Below are positions 8,231-19,539 of a DNA stretch of 64,000 nt, piece by piece. Numbering within the stretch: the first letter of the stretch is position 1; each line of letters opens with the position of its first letter. The notes below the pieces were generated by a model that was given only the letters and a program-made list of their open reading frames with translations, was not told the origin of the DNA and made no database searches. The position numbers were made by a program, and so were the translations under genes. This DNA is from Levilactobacillus parabrevis ATCC 53295 (lineage in GTDB: Bacteria; Bacillota; Bacilli; Lactobacillales; Lactobacillaceae): assembly GCF_001434055.1 (NCBI RefSeq), contig NZ_AZCZ01000005.1, positions 28,316-92,315 on the forward strand, read 5' to 3'.

Positions 8231-10711
8231 ATGGGGAAAAAGCGAATTTATGAACTCGCCAAAGAAATTAATGTCTCCAGTAAACAGATCATTGCGAAAG
8301 CCGAGTCAAAGGGCTTTCCGGTGAAAAACCACATGTCAACGCTCGGCGAGAACGAAGAACGTCAGCTCCGCGAAGCATTTAGCAAGAAGTCTGCTGGTAA
8401 GGCAACGACACCGAGTGCCAAGCCTGCTAAGCAACCTGCGACGATGCAAGCGGCCCGGCCTGCTAGTCAGAAGAGTGATCATCCCAAGACCACCAGCCAC
8501 AAACCTGCTTCACAGGGGAATGGTAACCGGTCAAATGGGGGCAACCGTTCAACCAACAACGGTAACCACAGCAGCAATGGTGGGAACCAGTCGGCTAACG
8601 GCGGCAATCGCACCTCTAACCAGCGGTCCAATAGTGGCAACAGCAATAATCGTAATCAACAACGTACGAACAATAACAATAATAAAAATAATAATGGCCA
8701 GTCCGGAAGTAATCACACTGAGCAACACAATTCCGGGACCGGCAGATTTGGTGGAAGCTTGAATAATAATACAAATAATAGCAATGGCCGGCGTGGTAGC
8801 AGTAACGGAAACAGTCGTGGGGGCCGGAATAACCGGAACAACCGCAACAATCGCCGCCGTAATAATAACAATAACAACCGCTACAAGAAGAACCAACGGA
8901 TCAAAGACACCAATCAGCACAAGGGTGCACCAGAACGGAAGAACAAGGCATTACCAGATGTATTAGTCTATACGGACGGCATGAACGCTCAGGACTTAGC
9001 CAAGATCTTACACCGTTCTTCAGCCGAAATCGTGAAGAAGCTCTTCATGTTGGGCGTTATGGTTAACCAGAACCAATCCTTGGACAAGGACACCATTGAA
9101 ATCTTAGCCGATGACTATGGCATTCAAGCACAAGAAAAGGTTCAAGTTGACGTGACCGACCTCGACAAGTTCTTCGATGCTGAAATGGCCAACACGGATC
9201 ATTTGGAAACCCGGGCACCAGTCGTTACCATCATGGGACACGTTGACCACGGGAAGACGACGTTGTTGGATCACTTGCGTCACTCTCACATTACCGAGGG
9301 TGAAGCCGGTGGGATCACGCAGGCCATTGGTGCCTACCAAGTCCACTACAACGACAAGTCTATTACCTTCTTGGATACTCCAGGACATGCGGCCTTTACT
9401 GAAATGCGGGCCCGTGGTGCTGAGATTACCGATATCACGGTCTTAGTGGTTGCCGCCGATGATGGTGTGATGCCACAAACCATCGAAGCCATTCACCATG
9501 CGAAGGCTGCTGGGACGCCAATCATCGTGGCTGTCAACAAGATTGATAAGCCAGGTGCTAACCCGAACCACGTTATGGAACAATTGACGGAATACGAATT
9601 AATTCCTGAAGACTGGGGTGGCGATACCATCTTCGTTGAGATTTCTGCGAAGTTTGGAAAGAACATCGACGAATTGCTCGACATGATTCTCCTGCAATCC
9701 GAAGTGTTGGAATTAAAGGCTAACCCAGAACAAAACGGGGTTGGTTCCGTCATCGAAGCTAGTTTGGACCAAGGTCGTGGCTCCGTTGCCTCCTTGCTGG
9801 TTCAACAAGGGACGTTACGTGTAGGTGACCCAATCGTTGTTGGGAATACCTTTGGTAAGGTTCGGACGATGACCAACGAACGTGGCCGTCGGATCAAGGA
9901 AGCCAAGCCATCAACGCCAGTTGAAATCACTGGGTTGAGCGACGTGCCAGAAGCTGGGGATCGTTTCGTGGTCTTTGACGACGAAAAGACGGCCCGGGCC
10001 GCTGGTGAAGAACGGGCTAAGGAAGCCTTGGTTCAAGAACGTAAGAACACCAGTCACGTCACGTTGGACAACCTCTTCGACTCTCTCAAGGAAGGCGAAA
10101 TGAAGGAAGTTGACGTGATCATCAAGGCTGACGTTCAAGGTTCCGTTGAAGCCTTGGCAGGTAGCTTACAAAAGATCGACGTCTCCGGTGTGCGGGTTAA
10201 CATCATTCACTCCGCCGTGGGTGCCATTAACGAAAGTGATGTTACCTTGGCCGAAGCTTCAGACGCGATCATCATTGGGTTCAACGTGCGGCCTACGCCA
10301 CAAGCACGGGCCCAAGCCGATAGCGACAAGGTCGACATTCGCTTGCACAACGTCATCTACAATGCCATCGATGAAATCGAAACGGCGATGAAGGGGATGC
10401 TGGAACCTACCTACGAAGAAGAAGTTACTGGCCAAATCGAAGTTAAGAACATCTTCCATGCTTCTAAGGTCGGCACAATCGTCGGTGGGATGGTTACTGA
10501 AGGTTACGTAACGGCTGACGCCGACGTCCGGTTAATCCGTGACGGCGTGGTCATCTACGAAGGTAAGCTTGGTAGCTTGAAGCGTTTCAAGGACGACGTC
10601 AAGCAAGTTAAGATGGGTTATGAATTAGGATTAACTATCGAGAATTTCAATGATATTAAGGTGGACGATGTGATCGAAGCCTACATCATGAAGGAAGTTC
10701 CCGTTAAATAA
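8231..10711 (+). CDS. infB: Translation initiation factor IF-2
   Basis: GTPase that brings fMet-tRNA to the 30S subunit, 826 aa. The N-terminal IF2N domain (1-55) is followed by a long Asn/Gly/Arg/Ser-rich linker (about 60-240), a second IF2N-like domain (about 248-300), and the G domain with GHVDHGKTT (about 336), DTPGH (about 383) and NKID (about 437). Domains II, III and C2 follow. The linker has near-repeated GGN and NNN runs and no predicted fold, typical of lactobacilli but unusually Asn-rich. AAAGGAG before ATG 8231; 19 bases separate it from rbfA. Confidence 0.98.
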   Translation: MGKKRIYELAKEINVSSKQIIAKAESKGFPVKNHMSTLGENEERQLREAFSKKSAGKATTPSAKPAKQPATMQAARPASQKSDHPKTTSHKPASQGNGNRSNGGNRSTNNGNHSSNGGNQSANGGNRTSNQRSNSGNSNNRNQQRTNNNNNKNNNGQSGSNHTEQHNSGTGRFGGSLNNNTNNSNGRRGSSNGNSRGGRNNRNNRNNRRRNNNNNNRYKKNQRIKDTNQHKGAPERKNKALPDVLVYTDGMNAQDLAKILHRSSAEIVKKLFMLGVMVNQNQSLDKDTIEILADDYGIQAQEKVQVDVTDLDKFFDAEMANTDHLETRAPVVTIMGHVDHGKTTLLDHLRHSHITEGEAGGITQAIGAYQVHYNDKSITFLDTPGHAAFTEMRARGAEITDITVLVVAADDGVMPQTIEAIHHAKAAGTPIIVAVNKIDKPGANPNHVMEQLTEYELIPEDWGGDTIFVEISAKFGKNIDELLDMILLQSEVLELKANPEQNGVGSVIEASLDQGRGSVASLLVQQGTLRVGDPIVVGNTFGKVRTMTNERGRRIKEAKPSTPVEITGLSDVPEAGDRFVVFDDEKTARAAGEERAKEALVQERKNTSHVTLDNLFDSLKEGEMKEVDVIIKADVQGSVEALAGSLQKIDVSGVRVNIIHSAVGAINESDVTLAEASDAIIIGFNVRPTPQARAQADSDKVDIRLHNVIYNAIDEIETAMKGMLEPTYEEEVTGQIEVKNIFHASKVGTIVGGMVTEGYVTADADVRLIRDGVVIYEGKLGSLKRFKDDVKQVKMGYELGLTIENFNDIKVDDVIEAYIMKEVPVK

Positions 10712-10729
10712 AAATCGGAGGCAAACGTC

Positions 10730-11080
10730 ATGGCACAATATCGAGTTGGCCGGTTGGAACAAGAAATCCAGCGGGAAGTTACGGATATTCTCCTAAAACG
10801 TGTCCGCGATCCCCGGGTCGAGGGCGTCACCGTTACCGGCGTGGAAGTCACAGGTGACTTGCAGCAGGCAACGATTTACTACAGTATTTTATCGGACAAG
10901 GCTTCTTCAGCGGAAAAGACACAGCAAGGTCTGAACAAGGCTACGGGTCTGATTCGGTCTGAACTGGGTTCACGCTTGAGCATCTACAAGACGCCTGAGT
11001 TGAACTTTGAACAGGACTCTTCCGTGCGTTACGGAAGTCATATCGATGAACTGCTGAATGATCTACACCGCCGCGAGTAG
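10730..11080 (+). CDS. rbfA: Ribosome-binding factor A
   Basis: 116 aa, the usual RbfA length. A KH-type fold that binds the 30S neck and is needed for 16S rRNA 5'-end maturation and cold growth. Visible signatures: RVGRLEQEIQREVTDILLKRVRDPRV at the N-terminus, the TGDLQQATIYYSIL strand, and LNFEQDSSVRYGSHIDELL near the end. ATG 10730 with GGAGG upstream. Last gene of the rimP-rbfA operon, which ends at the terminator 11100-11134. Confidence 0.96.
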   Translation: MAQYRVGRLEQEIQREVTDILLKRVRDPRVEGVTVTGVEVTGDLQQATIYYSILSDKASSAEKTQQGLNKATGLIRSELGSRLSIYKTPELNFEQDSSVRYGSHIDELLNDLHRRE

Positions 11081-11099
11081 TTGCTCACGGTGTTTGAGG

Positions 11100-11134
11100 G
11101 AGGCGTTGGTCCAAGCGGATCAGCGCCTCTTTTT
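11100..11134 (+). terminator. Intrinsic terminator after rbfA
   Basis: GAGGCG (11100-11105) pairs with CGCCTC (11124-11129), with an inner TCC/GGA pairing, followed by five T. Confidence 0.85.
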
Positions 11135-11138
11135 CGTT

Positions 11139-11377
11139 ACTACCGGCGAATGCTGGCAGCAAGACGCCTGCGGCTGCCAGAGATTCTGCCGCTGTATGGA
11201 CCGGAGCAAGCCAAAGAGCGGTCTTGCTCCTCGACTTGAAGCTTCGTAAAAGACAACGAATCTTCAAATCGTCCTGTCAGATAAATTGGCCCAACACGCC
11301 AATTTATCTGACAACCACGGCTGGCGCCATCTCTGGCATCCTCCGGCTATGGTACTGGCAGTATTCGTCGGTGGCAC
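11139..11377 (-). repeat. Structured intergenic repeat, copy R4 (reverse orientation)
   Basis: Read on the minus strand it shows the left end ATAGCCGGAGGATGCCAGAG, hairpin A as a 13-bp perfect stem TCAGATAAATTGG/CCAATTTATCTGA, GGACGA, hairpin B (TTGAAG/CTTCAA), GTCGAGG, hairpin C (GAGCAAG/CTTGCTC), CCGGTCC..ACAGC and the right end ATCTCTGGCAGCCGCAGGC. Terminal arms CCAGAGAT and ATCTCTGG pair. An extra outer inverted repeat (11141-11160 with 11356-11377) extends this copy. Confidence 0.8.
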
Positions 11378-11504
11378 CAGTATTTTCGGTTTGACGATTT
11401 AATTAGAGACCGAATATGCCATCATTTAGTATGTAATCAACTAGTATGGGCGAATACTGACGTCCTGACGATATTAGAATCAATTTTATTGGCAAAGGAT
11501 AGTC

Positions 11505-11692
11505 GTAACCGGAGGCGGCCAGAGGTGGAGGTAGCTGTGACGACGGTGTTAGCTGAGAATCAGCTTACAGCGTGGGACGTGTTTGGAGACTGACGGTTGG
11601 TTTGTGTCGGGCTTCAAACCGAGCCGCAGGACCGCTTCTCAGGCCGCAGGCGGTCCCCACAGACGCCGGAATCTCTGGCAGCCACAGGTGGT
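11505..11692 (+). repeat. Structured intergenic repeat, copy R5
   Basis: In the truB leader. Left end GTAACCGGAGGCGGCCAGAGGT pairs through CCAGAGGT with AATCTCTGG near the right end. Hairpin A is AGCTGA/TCAGCT, hairpin B GTTTGGAG/CTTCAAAC, and hairpin C GGACCGC/GCGGTCC, followed by CCCCACAG. R4 and R5 form an inverted pair filling most of the 655-base rbfA-truB gap; nothing else was recognised at 11378-11504. Confidence 0.8.
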
Positions 11693-11735
11693 TGGATACA
11701 ACTAAATTTTGCAACGCGAAACGGAGGAAACGAAG

Positions 11736-12644
11736 ATGGATGGGATTATCCCGCTTTATAAGGAACGCGGCCTCACGAGTTTTGACTGTGTGGCGAAGTT
11801 GCGCCATATTCTGCATACGAAGAAGGTCGGCCATAGTGGTACGTTGGACCCGAGTGTGGATGGGGTCCTACCCATCTGTATTGGGAGTGCGACAAAGGTT
11901 GTGCCCTACCTCATGGCCTCTGGAAAGGTCTACAAGGGCACGGTTACACTGGGCTTGGCAACGACTACGGAGGATTTAGACGGTGAGGTCATTGACCGTC
12001 AGCCTTTGACAACGCCGTTTGATCGCGCTAAACTGCTTCAAGCAGCTGCAGCGTTGACTGGTACCATCCAACAGACGCCACCGATGTTTTCGGCAGTGAA
12101 AGTGAACGGTCGGCGGCTCTATGAGTACGCACGAGCCGGGGAAACGGTTGAGCGGCCAACGCGGACGATTACCGTGTCCGCCTTTGATCTGGTCGACGAT
12201 GGCCAGTTCGATGCTGAACAGGGCACCCAGACGATTGCGTTTGAGATTGCCTGCTCCAAAGGGACCTACGTGCGGACTCTCGCCGTCGATCTTGGTCGGC
12301 AGCTGGGCGTACCGGCAGTGATGGCCTCGTTGACACGGCTCAAGAGTGGTGGCTTTGACCTGGACCAGACGGTGACGTTGGACCAGGTGGCCGCTGCGAT
12401 GGCCGCTGAGGACCTTTCCGAGATTCTTCGACCAATCGACTACGCCTTGCGAGATTACCCGCATGTGACGCTGTCAGAGCGGCTCTGGGGCCTCGTAAAG
12501 AATGGTGTCTTCCTGGATGAAGAACAGGTCGGTAGTACGGCTCCCGTCGTGGCTCTGACTTATCAGGACCAGACGAAGTGTCTGTACCAGTACCTTCCCG
12601 AAAAAAAGCAATATAAGCCGTTGAAAATGTTTACGGTGAATTAA
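11736..12644 (+). CDS. truB: tRNA pseudouridine(55) synthase TruB
   Basis: Makes pseudouridine 55 in the T-arm of tRNAs, 302 aa. The catalytic Asp is in GHSGTLDPSVDGVLPICIG (about residue 40). VYKGTVTLG and the ACSKGTYVRTLAVDLG motif (about 175-190) follow, and the C-terminal part carries a PUA-like fold. Start ATG 11736 is set by ACGGAGGAA 7 bases upstream; an earlier in-frame ATG at 11709 lacks a ribosome-binding site. Paired with ribF as in most Firmicutes. Confidence 0.96.
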   Translation: MDGIIPLYKERGLTSFDCVAKLRHILHTKKVGHSGTLDPSVDGVLPICIGSATKVVPYLMASGKVYKGTVTLGLATTTEDLDGEVIDRQPLTTPFDRAKLLQAAAALTGTIQQTPPMFSAVKVNGRRLYEYARAGETVERPTRTITVSAFDLVDDGQFDAEQGTQTIAFEIACSKGTYVRTLAVDLGRQLGVPAVMASLTRLKSGGFDLDQTVTLDQVAAAMAAEDLSEILRPIDYALRDYPHVTLSERLWGLVKNGVFLDEEQVGSTAPVVALTYQDQTKCLYQYLPEKKQYKPLKMFTVN

Positions 12645-12668
12645 GCGTTAAGAAAGAGGCGTCTCGTA

Positions 12669-13619
12669 ATGGAAGTTATTCGCATACATCACCCGTTGGA
12701 CCCCCGTCAGATTCCAGCAGATCCGGTCGTTTTGGCCATGGGATTCTTTGATGGTGTCCACCGGGGGCACCAGGCGGTCATTAGGCGGGCTAAGGCGCTC
12801 GCTGCGGCCAAACACGTCAAACTGGCGGTGTTAACCTATGATCATCATCCATCGCTGGTTTACCGGCCGTTAGAGGGTGATGATCGCAAATATCTAAGTA
12901 CGCCCGAACGTAAGCTCCAACAGTTTGACCGGATGGGCGTAGACCGGGTCTTTCTAGTCAGTTATACGGGCGAGTTTGCTGCCCAGAAACCTCAGGAGTT
13001 CGTCGACAATTACCTGGTGGCGTTCCACACGGTGACGGCGGTGGCAGGCTTTGACCACACCTATGGTAAGAAAGACGTGGCCACGATGGACCTGTTACCA
13101 GCCTATGCGCAGGGACGTTTTGAGGTGGAAACGGTCGCTAAGGAAACTGGTGGTCAGGAGAAAATCAGTTCGACGCGGATTCGCTCGGCCATGAAGGCGG
13201 GCGATGTCGATACGGCTAATGACCTCTTGGGTTATCTTTACCGGTCGACAGGGGTCGTTGTCCACGGTGAGGCGCGGGGCCGGACTATCGGCTATCCAAC
13301 CGCCAACGTCCTGACACCAGAGAATGAATGGTTACCAGGCATTGGGGTCTACACGGCACGATTGAAGGTTGGGGCCATTTGGTATCCCGGCATGATCTCC
13401 GTGGGCCGCAACGATACCTTCGGCGATAACCGGCCAATCACGGTGGAGATGAATCTCCTGGATTATCAGGGGAATCTCTACGGCGAAAACGTTGAAGTTG
13501 AGTGGCATCACCGTTTGCGGGGACAAGTGAAGTTTGATTCCGCAGAGGGGCTGATCGTCCAACTCAAGAAAGACGAGACGGCCACTAGAGATTATTTCTC
13601 TCAGGTCGCCGCAGATTAG
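12669..13619 (+). CDS. ribF: Bifunctional riboflavin kinase / FAD synthetase
   Basis: Converts riboflavin to FMN and then FAD, 316 aa. The N-terminal nucleotidyltransferase domain shows GFFDGVHRGHQAVI (about 27-40) and ISSTRIRSAMKAGDV (about 166-180); the C-terminal flavokinase domain shows GEARGRTIGYPTANV (about 200-214) and RNDTFGDNRPITVE. GAAAGAGGCG precedes ATG 12669. Downstream of truB with a 24-base gap; the operon ends at the terminator 13644-13674. Confidence 0.97.
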   Translation: MEVIRIHHPLDPRQIPADPVVLAMGFFDGVHRGHQAVIRRAKALAAAKHVKLAVLTYDHHPSLVYRPLEGDDRKYLSTPERKLQQFDRMGVDRVFLVSYTGEFAAQKPQEFVDNYLVAFHTVTAVAGFDHTYGKKDVATMDLLPAYAQGRFEVETVAKETGGQEKISSTRIRSAMKAGDVDTANDLLGYLYRSTGVVVHGEARGRTIGYPTANVLTPENEWLPGIGVYTARLKVGAIWYPGMISVGRNDTFGDNRPITVEMNLLDYQGNLYGENVEVEWHHRLRGQVKFDSAEGLIVQLKKDETATRDYFSQVAAD

Positions 13620-13643
13620 ACCATTAATTACAGCATAAATAAA

Positions 13644-13674
13644 GAGCTTGGATAATTTTATCCGGGCTCTTTTG
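13644..13674 (+). terminator. Intrinsic terminator after ribF
   Basis: GAGCTTGGATA/TCCGGGCTC stem with an ATTTTA loop and a TTTTG tail. Confidence 0.8.
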
Positions 13675-13856
13675 TTTTGAGAAAATAATTGCAAGTCGGG
13701 TAATTTTTGATATGCTGGGGACTGGTTAGCAGGTATCTTGAGGTAAAAGACCCGTTTATTGTAGCTGAAATTCGGCTTGTAGGCAGTGAACGACCAGTTG
13801 ATGGTAAAGGAAAGCTTGAATTTTTTCAGCCGATGGGTGGATAGCGCCGACAATCG

Positions 13857-14040
13857 TAGCCGGAGGAGGACAAGGGTGGCGCCGGCCGTGACGGCGGTGT
13901 TGTCTGACGTTTTTGGTCAGACTACAGCGCGGGACGAGCTTTAAGACGCGTGGATTTCGCGGCTTAAAGTCGAGGTGAAAGACGTTCTTCGGCTTTCACC
14001 GGTCCCCACAGCAGGCAGAACCCTTGGCAGCCGCAGGCGG
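13857..14040 (+). repeat. Structured intergenic repeat, reference copy R6
   Basis: Best-formed copy, ahead of hrcA. Outer stem: GCC/GGC, a conserved internal loop (GGAGGAGG opposite AGCCGCA), then CAAGGGT (13871-13877) with ACCCTTG (14020-14026). Inside are hairpin A GTCTGAC/GTCAGAC (13902-13922), an enclosing stem GGGAC/GTCCC (13931-13935 with 14002-14006), hairpin B CTTTAAG..CGCG/CGCG..CTTAAAG (13939-13969), linker GTCGAG, and hairpin C GGTGAAAG/CTTTCACC (13974-14000). No open frame. Confidence 0.85.
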
Positions 14041-14118
14041 AATTACAAGCAATCATCACAGCCAAGCCAAAAAATTAGCACTTAATTGCAGAGATTGCTA
14101 AAAATCCTGCCAGATTTC

Positions 14119-14147
14119 TTGACTTCAAAACCCGGTTTTGCTACATT
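14119..14147 (+). promoter_or_regulatory. Heat-shock operon promoter
   Basis: TTGACT (14119-14124), 17-bp spacer, TACATT (14142-14147), placed directly upstream of the CIRCE operator. Confidence 0.8.
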
Positions 14148-14158
14148 ATATATGTGTC

Positions 14159-14185
14159 TTAGCACTTGATTAGTTTGAGTGCTAA
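14159..14185 (+). promoter_or_regulatory. CIRCE operator (HrcA binding site)
   Basis: TTAGCACTT, 9 bases, GAGTGCTAA: one mismatch from the perfect CIRCE inverted repeat. It overlaps the expected transcription start, so HrcA encoded just downstream should repress its own operon and be relieved by heat. Confidence 0.95.
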
Positions 14186-14201
14186 AAAAGGGGTGATTGT
14201 G

Positions 14202-15239
14202 ATGCTTTCAGAAAGACAAATGATGATTCTGCGAGCCGTTGTCCGCGACTTCACCAATACCGGTGTTCCGGTGGGGTCCAAGGCATTAGCCAAGCAGTTA
14301 CCCATCCACGTAAGCTCAGCGACAATTCGTAACGAGATGGCAGCCTTAGAAGAGCAGGGCCTGATTAAGAAGACCCACTCATCTTCCGGCCGAATTCCTT
14401 CGGTCGAAGGCTACCGGTATTACGTTGATCATCTGGTTAAGCCCGATCCATTACGGCCCAACGATATCGATGTGATTCAGTCATCACTAGGTGGCGATTT
14501 TCATAAGATTGACGAAATCATTTCGCAATCCGCGACGATTCTGTCTAACCTGACGAGTTACACGGCGTTCACGTTGAAGCCGGAATTAAAGGATAGTCGC
14601 CTCAGCGGTTTTCGGTTAGTGCCTTTGGGCAAGCGGCAAATCATGGCCATTCTCGTCACCGATAGTGGTGATGTGGAGAACCAGACGTTTGACGTGGCCG
14701 GAGACGTTGATGGTGAGCAGCTTGAAGCTGTGGTTCGCTTGATTAATGACCAACTGGTGGGACTGACTTTACCGGAAGTCTTACGGAAGTTGCAGGCTGA
14801 TATTCCCGCAAAGATCGCACACTATCTTCAGAGTCCGCAGGGATTCTTGGATATCTTTGGCGATGTGCTGACGCGGGCCGCTCAGGAGCGGTTCTACGTT
14901 GGTGGGCGACTCAACCTACTGAACTTTTCTCAGGATAGCGACGTTGACTCACTGAAGTCCTTGTATTCGTTGATCGACAAGACCGATGACATTGCGAGTG
15001 TGCTGGGGCAACCTAGCGATAAGATCTCCGTGCGTATCGGTAATGAAATGACCAACGATGCGTTGCGTAACTTCAGCCTGATCACGGCGACCTATGACGT
15101 TGACCAACATGGTCAAGGGATGATCGCGATTCTGGGACCCACGCGGATGCCATATTCTCGGATGCTCGGTATCGTTGGAGCGTTTCGTGAAGAGCTCGCG
15201 AAGAAACTATTAGATTACTACCGGTTTTATGACGAGTAA
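14202..15239 (+). CDS. hrcA: Heat-inducible transcription repressor HrcA
   Basis: 345 aa. Winged-helix N-terminus ([28 protein letters not shown], then [30 protein letters not shown]) followed by the GAF-like HrcA core. It binds CIRCE at 14159-14185 and depends on GroEL for activity in related species. Start ATG 14202 has AAAGGGGTG in front; upstream in-frame codons lie inside the CIRCE element. First gene of hrcA-grpE-dnaK-dnaJ. Confidence 0.96.
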   Translation: MLSERQMMILRAVVRDFTNTGVPVGSKALAKQLPIHVSSATIRNEMAALEEQGLIKKTHSSSGRIPSVEGYRYYVDHLVKPDPLRPNDIDVIQSSLGGDFHKIDEIISQSATILSNLTSYTAFTLKPELKDSRLSGFRLVPLGKRQIMAILVTDSGDVENQTFDVAGDVDGEQLEAVVRLINDQLVGLTLPEVLRKLQADIPAKIAHYLQSPQGFLDIFGDVLTRAAQERFYVGGRLNLLNFSQDSDVDSLKSLYSLIDKTDDIASVLGQPSDKISVRIGNEMTNDALRNFSLITATYDVDQHGQGMIAILGPTRMPYSRMLGIVGAFREELAKKLLDYYRFYDE

Positions 15240-15259
15240 AGAAAGGGAGGGTTTTTATC

Positions 15260-15847
15260 GTGGCTGACAAGCAACAAGCGTCCACCGATGACCAAACTGC
15301 GGCAAAGGCCGCCACGACTAAGCCAGATTCAAAGACTGAATCGGCCGAAAAGGCAGCACCAAAGAAGCCAAAGTTATTTAAGAAGGTTGCGACCGCGGCT
15401 GAAGTCGATGAACTCAAGCGCAAGGCCAGTGACTTTGAAGATAAGTATTTACGTGCGGAGGCGGAAGTCCAAAACATGCAAGCGCGATTCCAAAAGGAAC
15501 AGGCAACGCTTATCAAGTACGATGGCCAACAACTGGCTAAGGACGTGCTCCCCGTAATCGATAACTTGGAGCGCGCTCTAGCAGTCGAAGCAGCGGACGA
15601 GGCGGGGCAACAGCTAAAGAAGGGTGTTCAGATGACCTATGATCATTTGGAAGACGCCCTGAAGCGAAACCACGTCACGGAGATTGAAGCCATTGGGAAG
15701 ACATTCGACCCAACGTTGCATCAAGCGGTTCAATCAGTACCCGCAGAGGATGGCCAAGCGGCCGAAACGATCGTCAAGGTCCTCCAAAAGGGTTACCAAC
15801 TGAAAGATCGCGTTCTGCGACCAGCAATGGTTGTCGTTGCACAATAA
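15260..15847 (+). CDS. grpE: Nucleotide exchange factor GrpE
   Basis: Releases ADP from DnaK, 195 aa. A Lys/Ala-rich N-terminus (1-45) precedes a long coiled coil (about 50-110, [29 protein letters not shown]) and the C-terminal beta domain with [13 protein letters not shown] and [24 protein letters not shown] start at 15260 behind GGGAGG. Operon position between hrcA and dnaK is standard. Confidence 0.96.
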   Translation: MADKQQASTDDQTAAKAATTKPDSKTESAEKAAPKKPKLFKKVATAAEVDELKRKASDFEDKYLRAEAEVQNMQARFQKEQATLIKYDGQQLAKDVLPVIDNLERALAVEAADEAGQQLKKGVQMTYDHLEDALKRNHVTEIEAIGKTFDPTLHQAVQSVPAEDGQAAETIVKVLQKGYQLKDRVLRPAMVVVAQ

Positions 15848-17761
<1,914 letters not shown>

Positions 17762-17793
17762 AGACTGATTGTCTAATCGCAAATGGTCATGGC

Positions 17794-17826
17794 AAAAAGT
17801 CAGAGTCCGTGGGGCTTTGGCTTTTT
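17794..17826 (+). terminator. Partial terminator between dnaK and dnaJ
   Basis: AAAAAGTCAGAG pairs fully with CTTTGGCTTTTT (two G-U pairs) around a 9-base loop and ends in a T-run. It may lower dnaJ expression relative to dnaK. Confidence 0.65.
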
Positions 17827-17887
17827 GTTTCGAGTATGCTATTCTTACTAGTAGCGAAAAATTTCGGAATGGATTGGGAGGAAAACG

Positions 17888-19039
17888 ATGGCGCAATCGG
17901 ACTTATATGGCGTTTTAGGTGTCTCAAAGGATGCCAGCCAAGATGAAATTAAAAAGGCCTACCGGAAATTATCTAAGAAGTATCACCCAGATTTGAACAA
18001 GGCCCCCGACGCGGCGGACAAGTTTAAAGAGGTTCAGGATGCTTACGATGTTTTAGGTGATAAGGATAAACGGGCTAATTACGACCAGTACGGTTCAGCC
18101 GACGGTCCTCAAGGCTTTGGTGGCTTTGGCGGCGGTAATGCCGGCGGTGGCTTCGGCGGTTTTGGTGGCGGAGGCGGCTTCGACGACATCTTCAATCAAT
18201 TCTTTGGTGGTGGCGGAGGCGGTCAACGCAATCCTAACGCACCACGGCCGGGTCGTGATCTGCAGTACCAGATGGACTTGAAGTTTGAAGAGGCTATCTT
18301 TGGGAAGAAGACCAAGATCAAGTATACGCGTGAAGCCCAATGTCATACCTGTGGTGGGAACGGTGCTAAGCCGGGGACTTCACCAGTGACCTGTCACCAA
18401 TGTGGCGGTTCTGGTTACGTCACGACGGAGACCAACACGCCACTGGGTCGGATGCGGAGTCAACAACCATGTCCTGTCTGCCACGGTACGGGTCAAGAAA
18501 TCAAAGAAAAGTGCCCAACCTGTGGTGGCTCTGGTCACGAAGAAGAACAGCACGAAGTTGAAGTTTCCATCCCAGCTGGGGTCGATGACGGTCAACAAAT
18601 GCGGTTACAGGGTCAAGGTGAAGCCGGCATAAACGGCGGTGGCTACGGCGATCTGTTCATTATTTTCCAAGTGACGCCAAGCAAGGACTTCCGGCGTGAC
18701 GGAACGGAAATCTACTTTGACCAACCAATTTCATTCGTCCAGGCAACGCTGGGGGATGATGTGACGGTTAAGACCGTTCACGGTGATGTTAAATTAAAGG
18801 TGCCAGCCGGTACGCAAGCTGGGACGACTTTCCGGCTACGGGGCAAGGGTGCACCGCGCCTACGTGGTAATGGTAATGGTGATGAACACGTCACTGTGAA
18901 GGTCATGACACCAAAGAACCTGAACAAGGGTCAACGGGATGCACTCCGCGACTTTGCTAAGGCCAGTGGTGAGACTGTTACAGGTACGGGCAAAGGTAAC
19001 TTATTTAACAAAATGCGCGATAAATTTAATGAAAATTAG
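17888..19039 (+). CDS. dnaJ: Chaperone protein DnaJ (Hsp40)
   Basis: Co-chaperone that stimulates DnaK ATPase, 383 aa. J domain (1-70) with the HPD tripeptide in [13 protein letters not shown], a Gly/Phe-rich region (75-120), four zinc-binding repeats ([32 protein letters not shown]) and two C-terminal beta domains. ATG 17888 behind GGGAGG. Last gene of the CIRCE operon; terminator at 19075-19105. Confidence 0.98.
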   Translation: MAQSDLYGVLGVSKDASQDEIKKAYRKLSKKYHPDLNKAPDAADKFKEVQDAYDVLGDKDKRANYDQYGSADGPQGFGGFGGGNAGGGFGGFGGGGGFDDIFNQFFGGGGGGQRNPNAPRPGRDLQYQMDLKFEEAIFGKKTKIKYTREAQCHTCGGNGAKPGTSPVTCHQCGGSGYVTTETNTPLGRMRSQQPCPVCHGTGQEIKEKCPTCGGSGHEEEQHEVEVSIPAGVDDGQQMRLQGQGEAGINGGGYGDLFIIFQVTPSKDFRRDGTEIYFDQPISFVQATLGDDVTVKTVHGDVKLKVPAGTQAGTTFRLRGKGAPRLRGNGNGDEHVTVKVMTPKNLNKGQRDALRDFAKASGETVTGTGKGNLFNKMRDKFNEN

Positions 19040-19074
19040 CTTGCGGGCCAACGTGCTCAAATAGCTAATCTATC

Positions 19075-19105
19075 AAGGCTGCTGAAGATTTCGGTAGCCT
19101 TTTTA
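19075..19105 (+). terminator. Intrinsic terminator after dnaJ
   Basis: AAGGCTGCTGAA / TTTCGGTAGCCTT stem followed by T-run. Confidence 0.85.
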
Positions 19106-19339
19106 TTTATCATAAAATATAAGAATTTTTATAATTGCAAAAGAAACGCTTAAGCTTGAGTAAGGTTAATTGCAATCCGGTTTTGGCAATGATACTCTCA
19201 AAACATAGGGAGCGCGGCTTTGGCTGCGGAACTCCTCACCAATTCACTTGGATTCGTCGGGGAATATACGGGTGAATTGGCTGCGAACGGAAGCTGGTTT
19301 GGGGGACGAATCGACCAGCAAAACTTGGGGGTGAATTTC

Positions 19340-19489
19340 ATGAGAGCAAAGTGGCTGGCGTTATGGCATCAGCCGGTGGTGGCCTTCATTGGCTGGACCA
19401 TGTTTTACTTTGTGATTTTGATGATTTTGGTTTATTTGTATGGTTACAGTGGTTTGAATAACTCGACGTTTATTTACAACGAGTTTTAG
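19340..19489 (+). CDS. dltX: DltX, small teichoic-acid D-alanylation protein
   Basis: 49 aa with one membrane segment (about 11-35) and the C-terminal motif FIYNEF, the DltX signature whose Tyr is proposed to carry D-alanine in transit. TTGGGGGTG precedes ATG 19340. A longer reading from 19220 would add 40 residues without a ribosome-binding site. It starts dltXABCD. The 240-base leader contains a hairpin (CCAATTCAC/GTGAATTGG around 19238-19281) of unknown role. Confidence 0.93.
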   Translation: MRAKWLALWHQPVVAFIGWTMFYFVILMILVYLYGYSGLNNSTFIYNEF

Positions 19490-19539
19490 TTGCGGGGTCA
19501 ACTAACCATTAGCCATGATTTCTTCGGGGGGGATATAGA

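Noticed and set aside
8415..8966. Open frames on both strands over the infB linker
   Set aside because: They arise from the Asn-codon repeats of the linker and lack ribosome-binding sites; IF-2 explains the stretch.
11572..11979. Plus-strand frame spanning repeat R5 and the truB start
   Set aside because: It lies mostly in the repeat and overlaps truB in another frame; no support as a protein.
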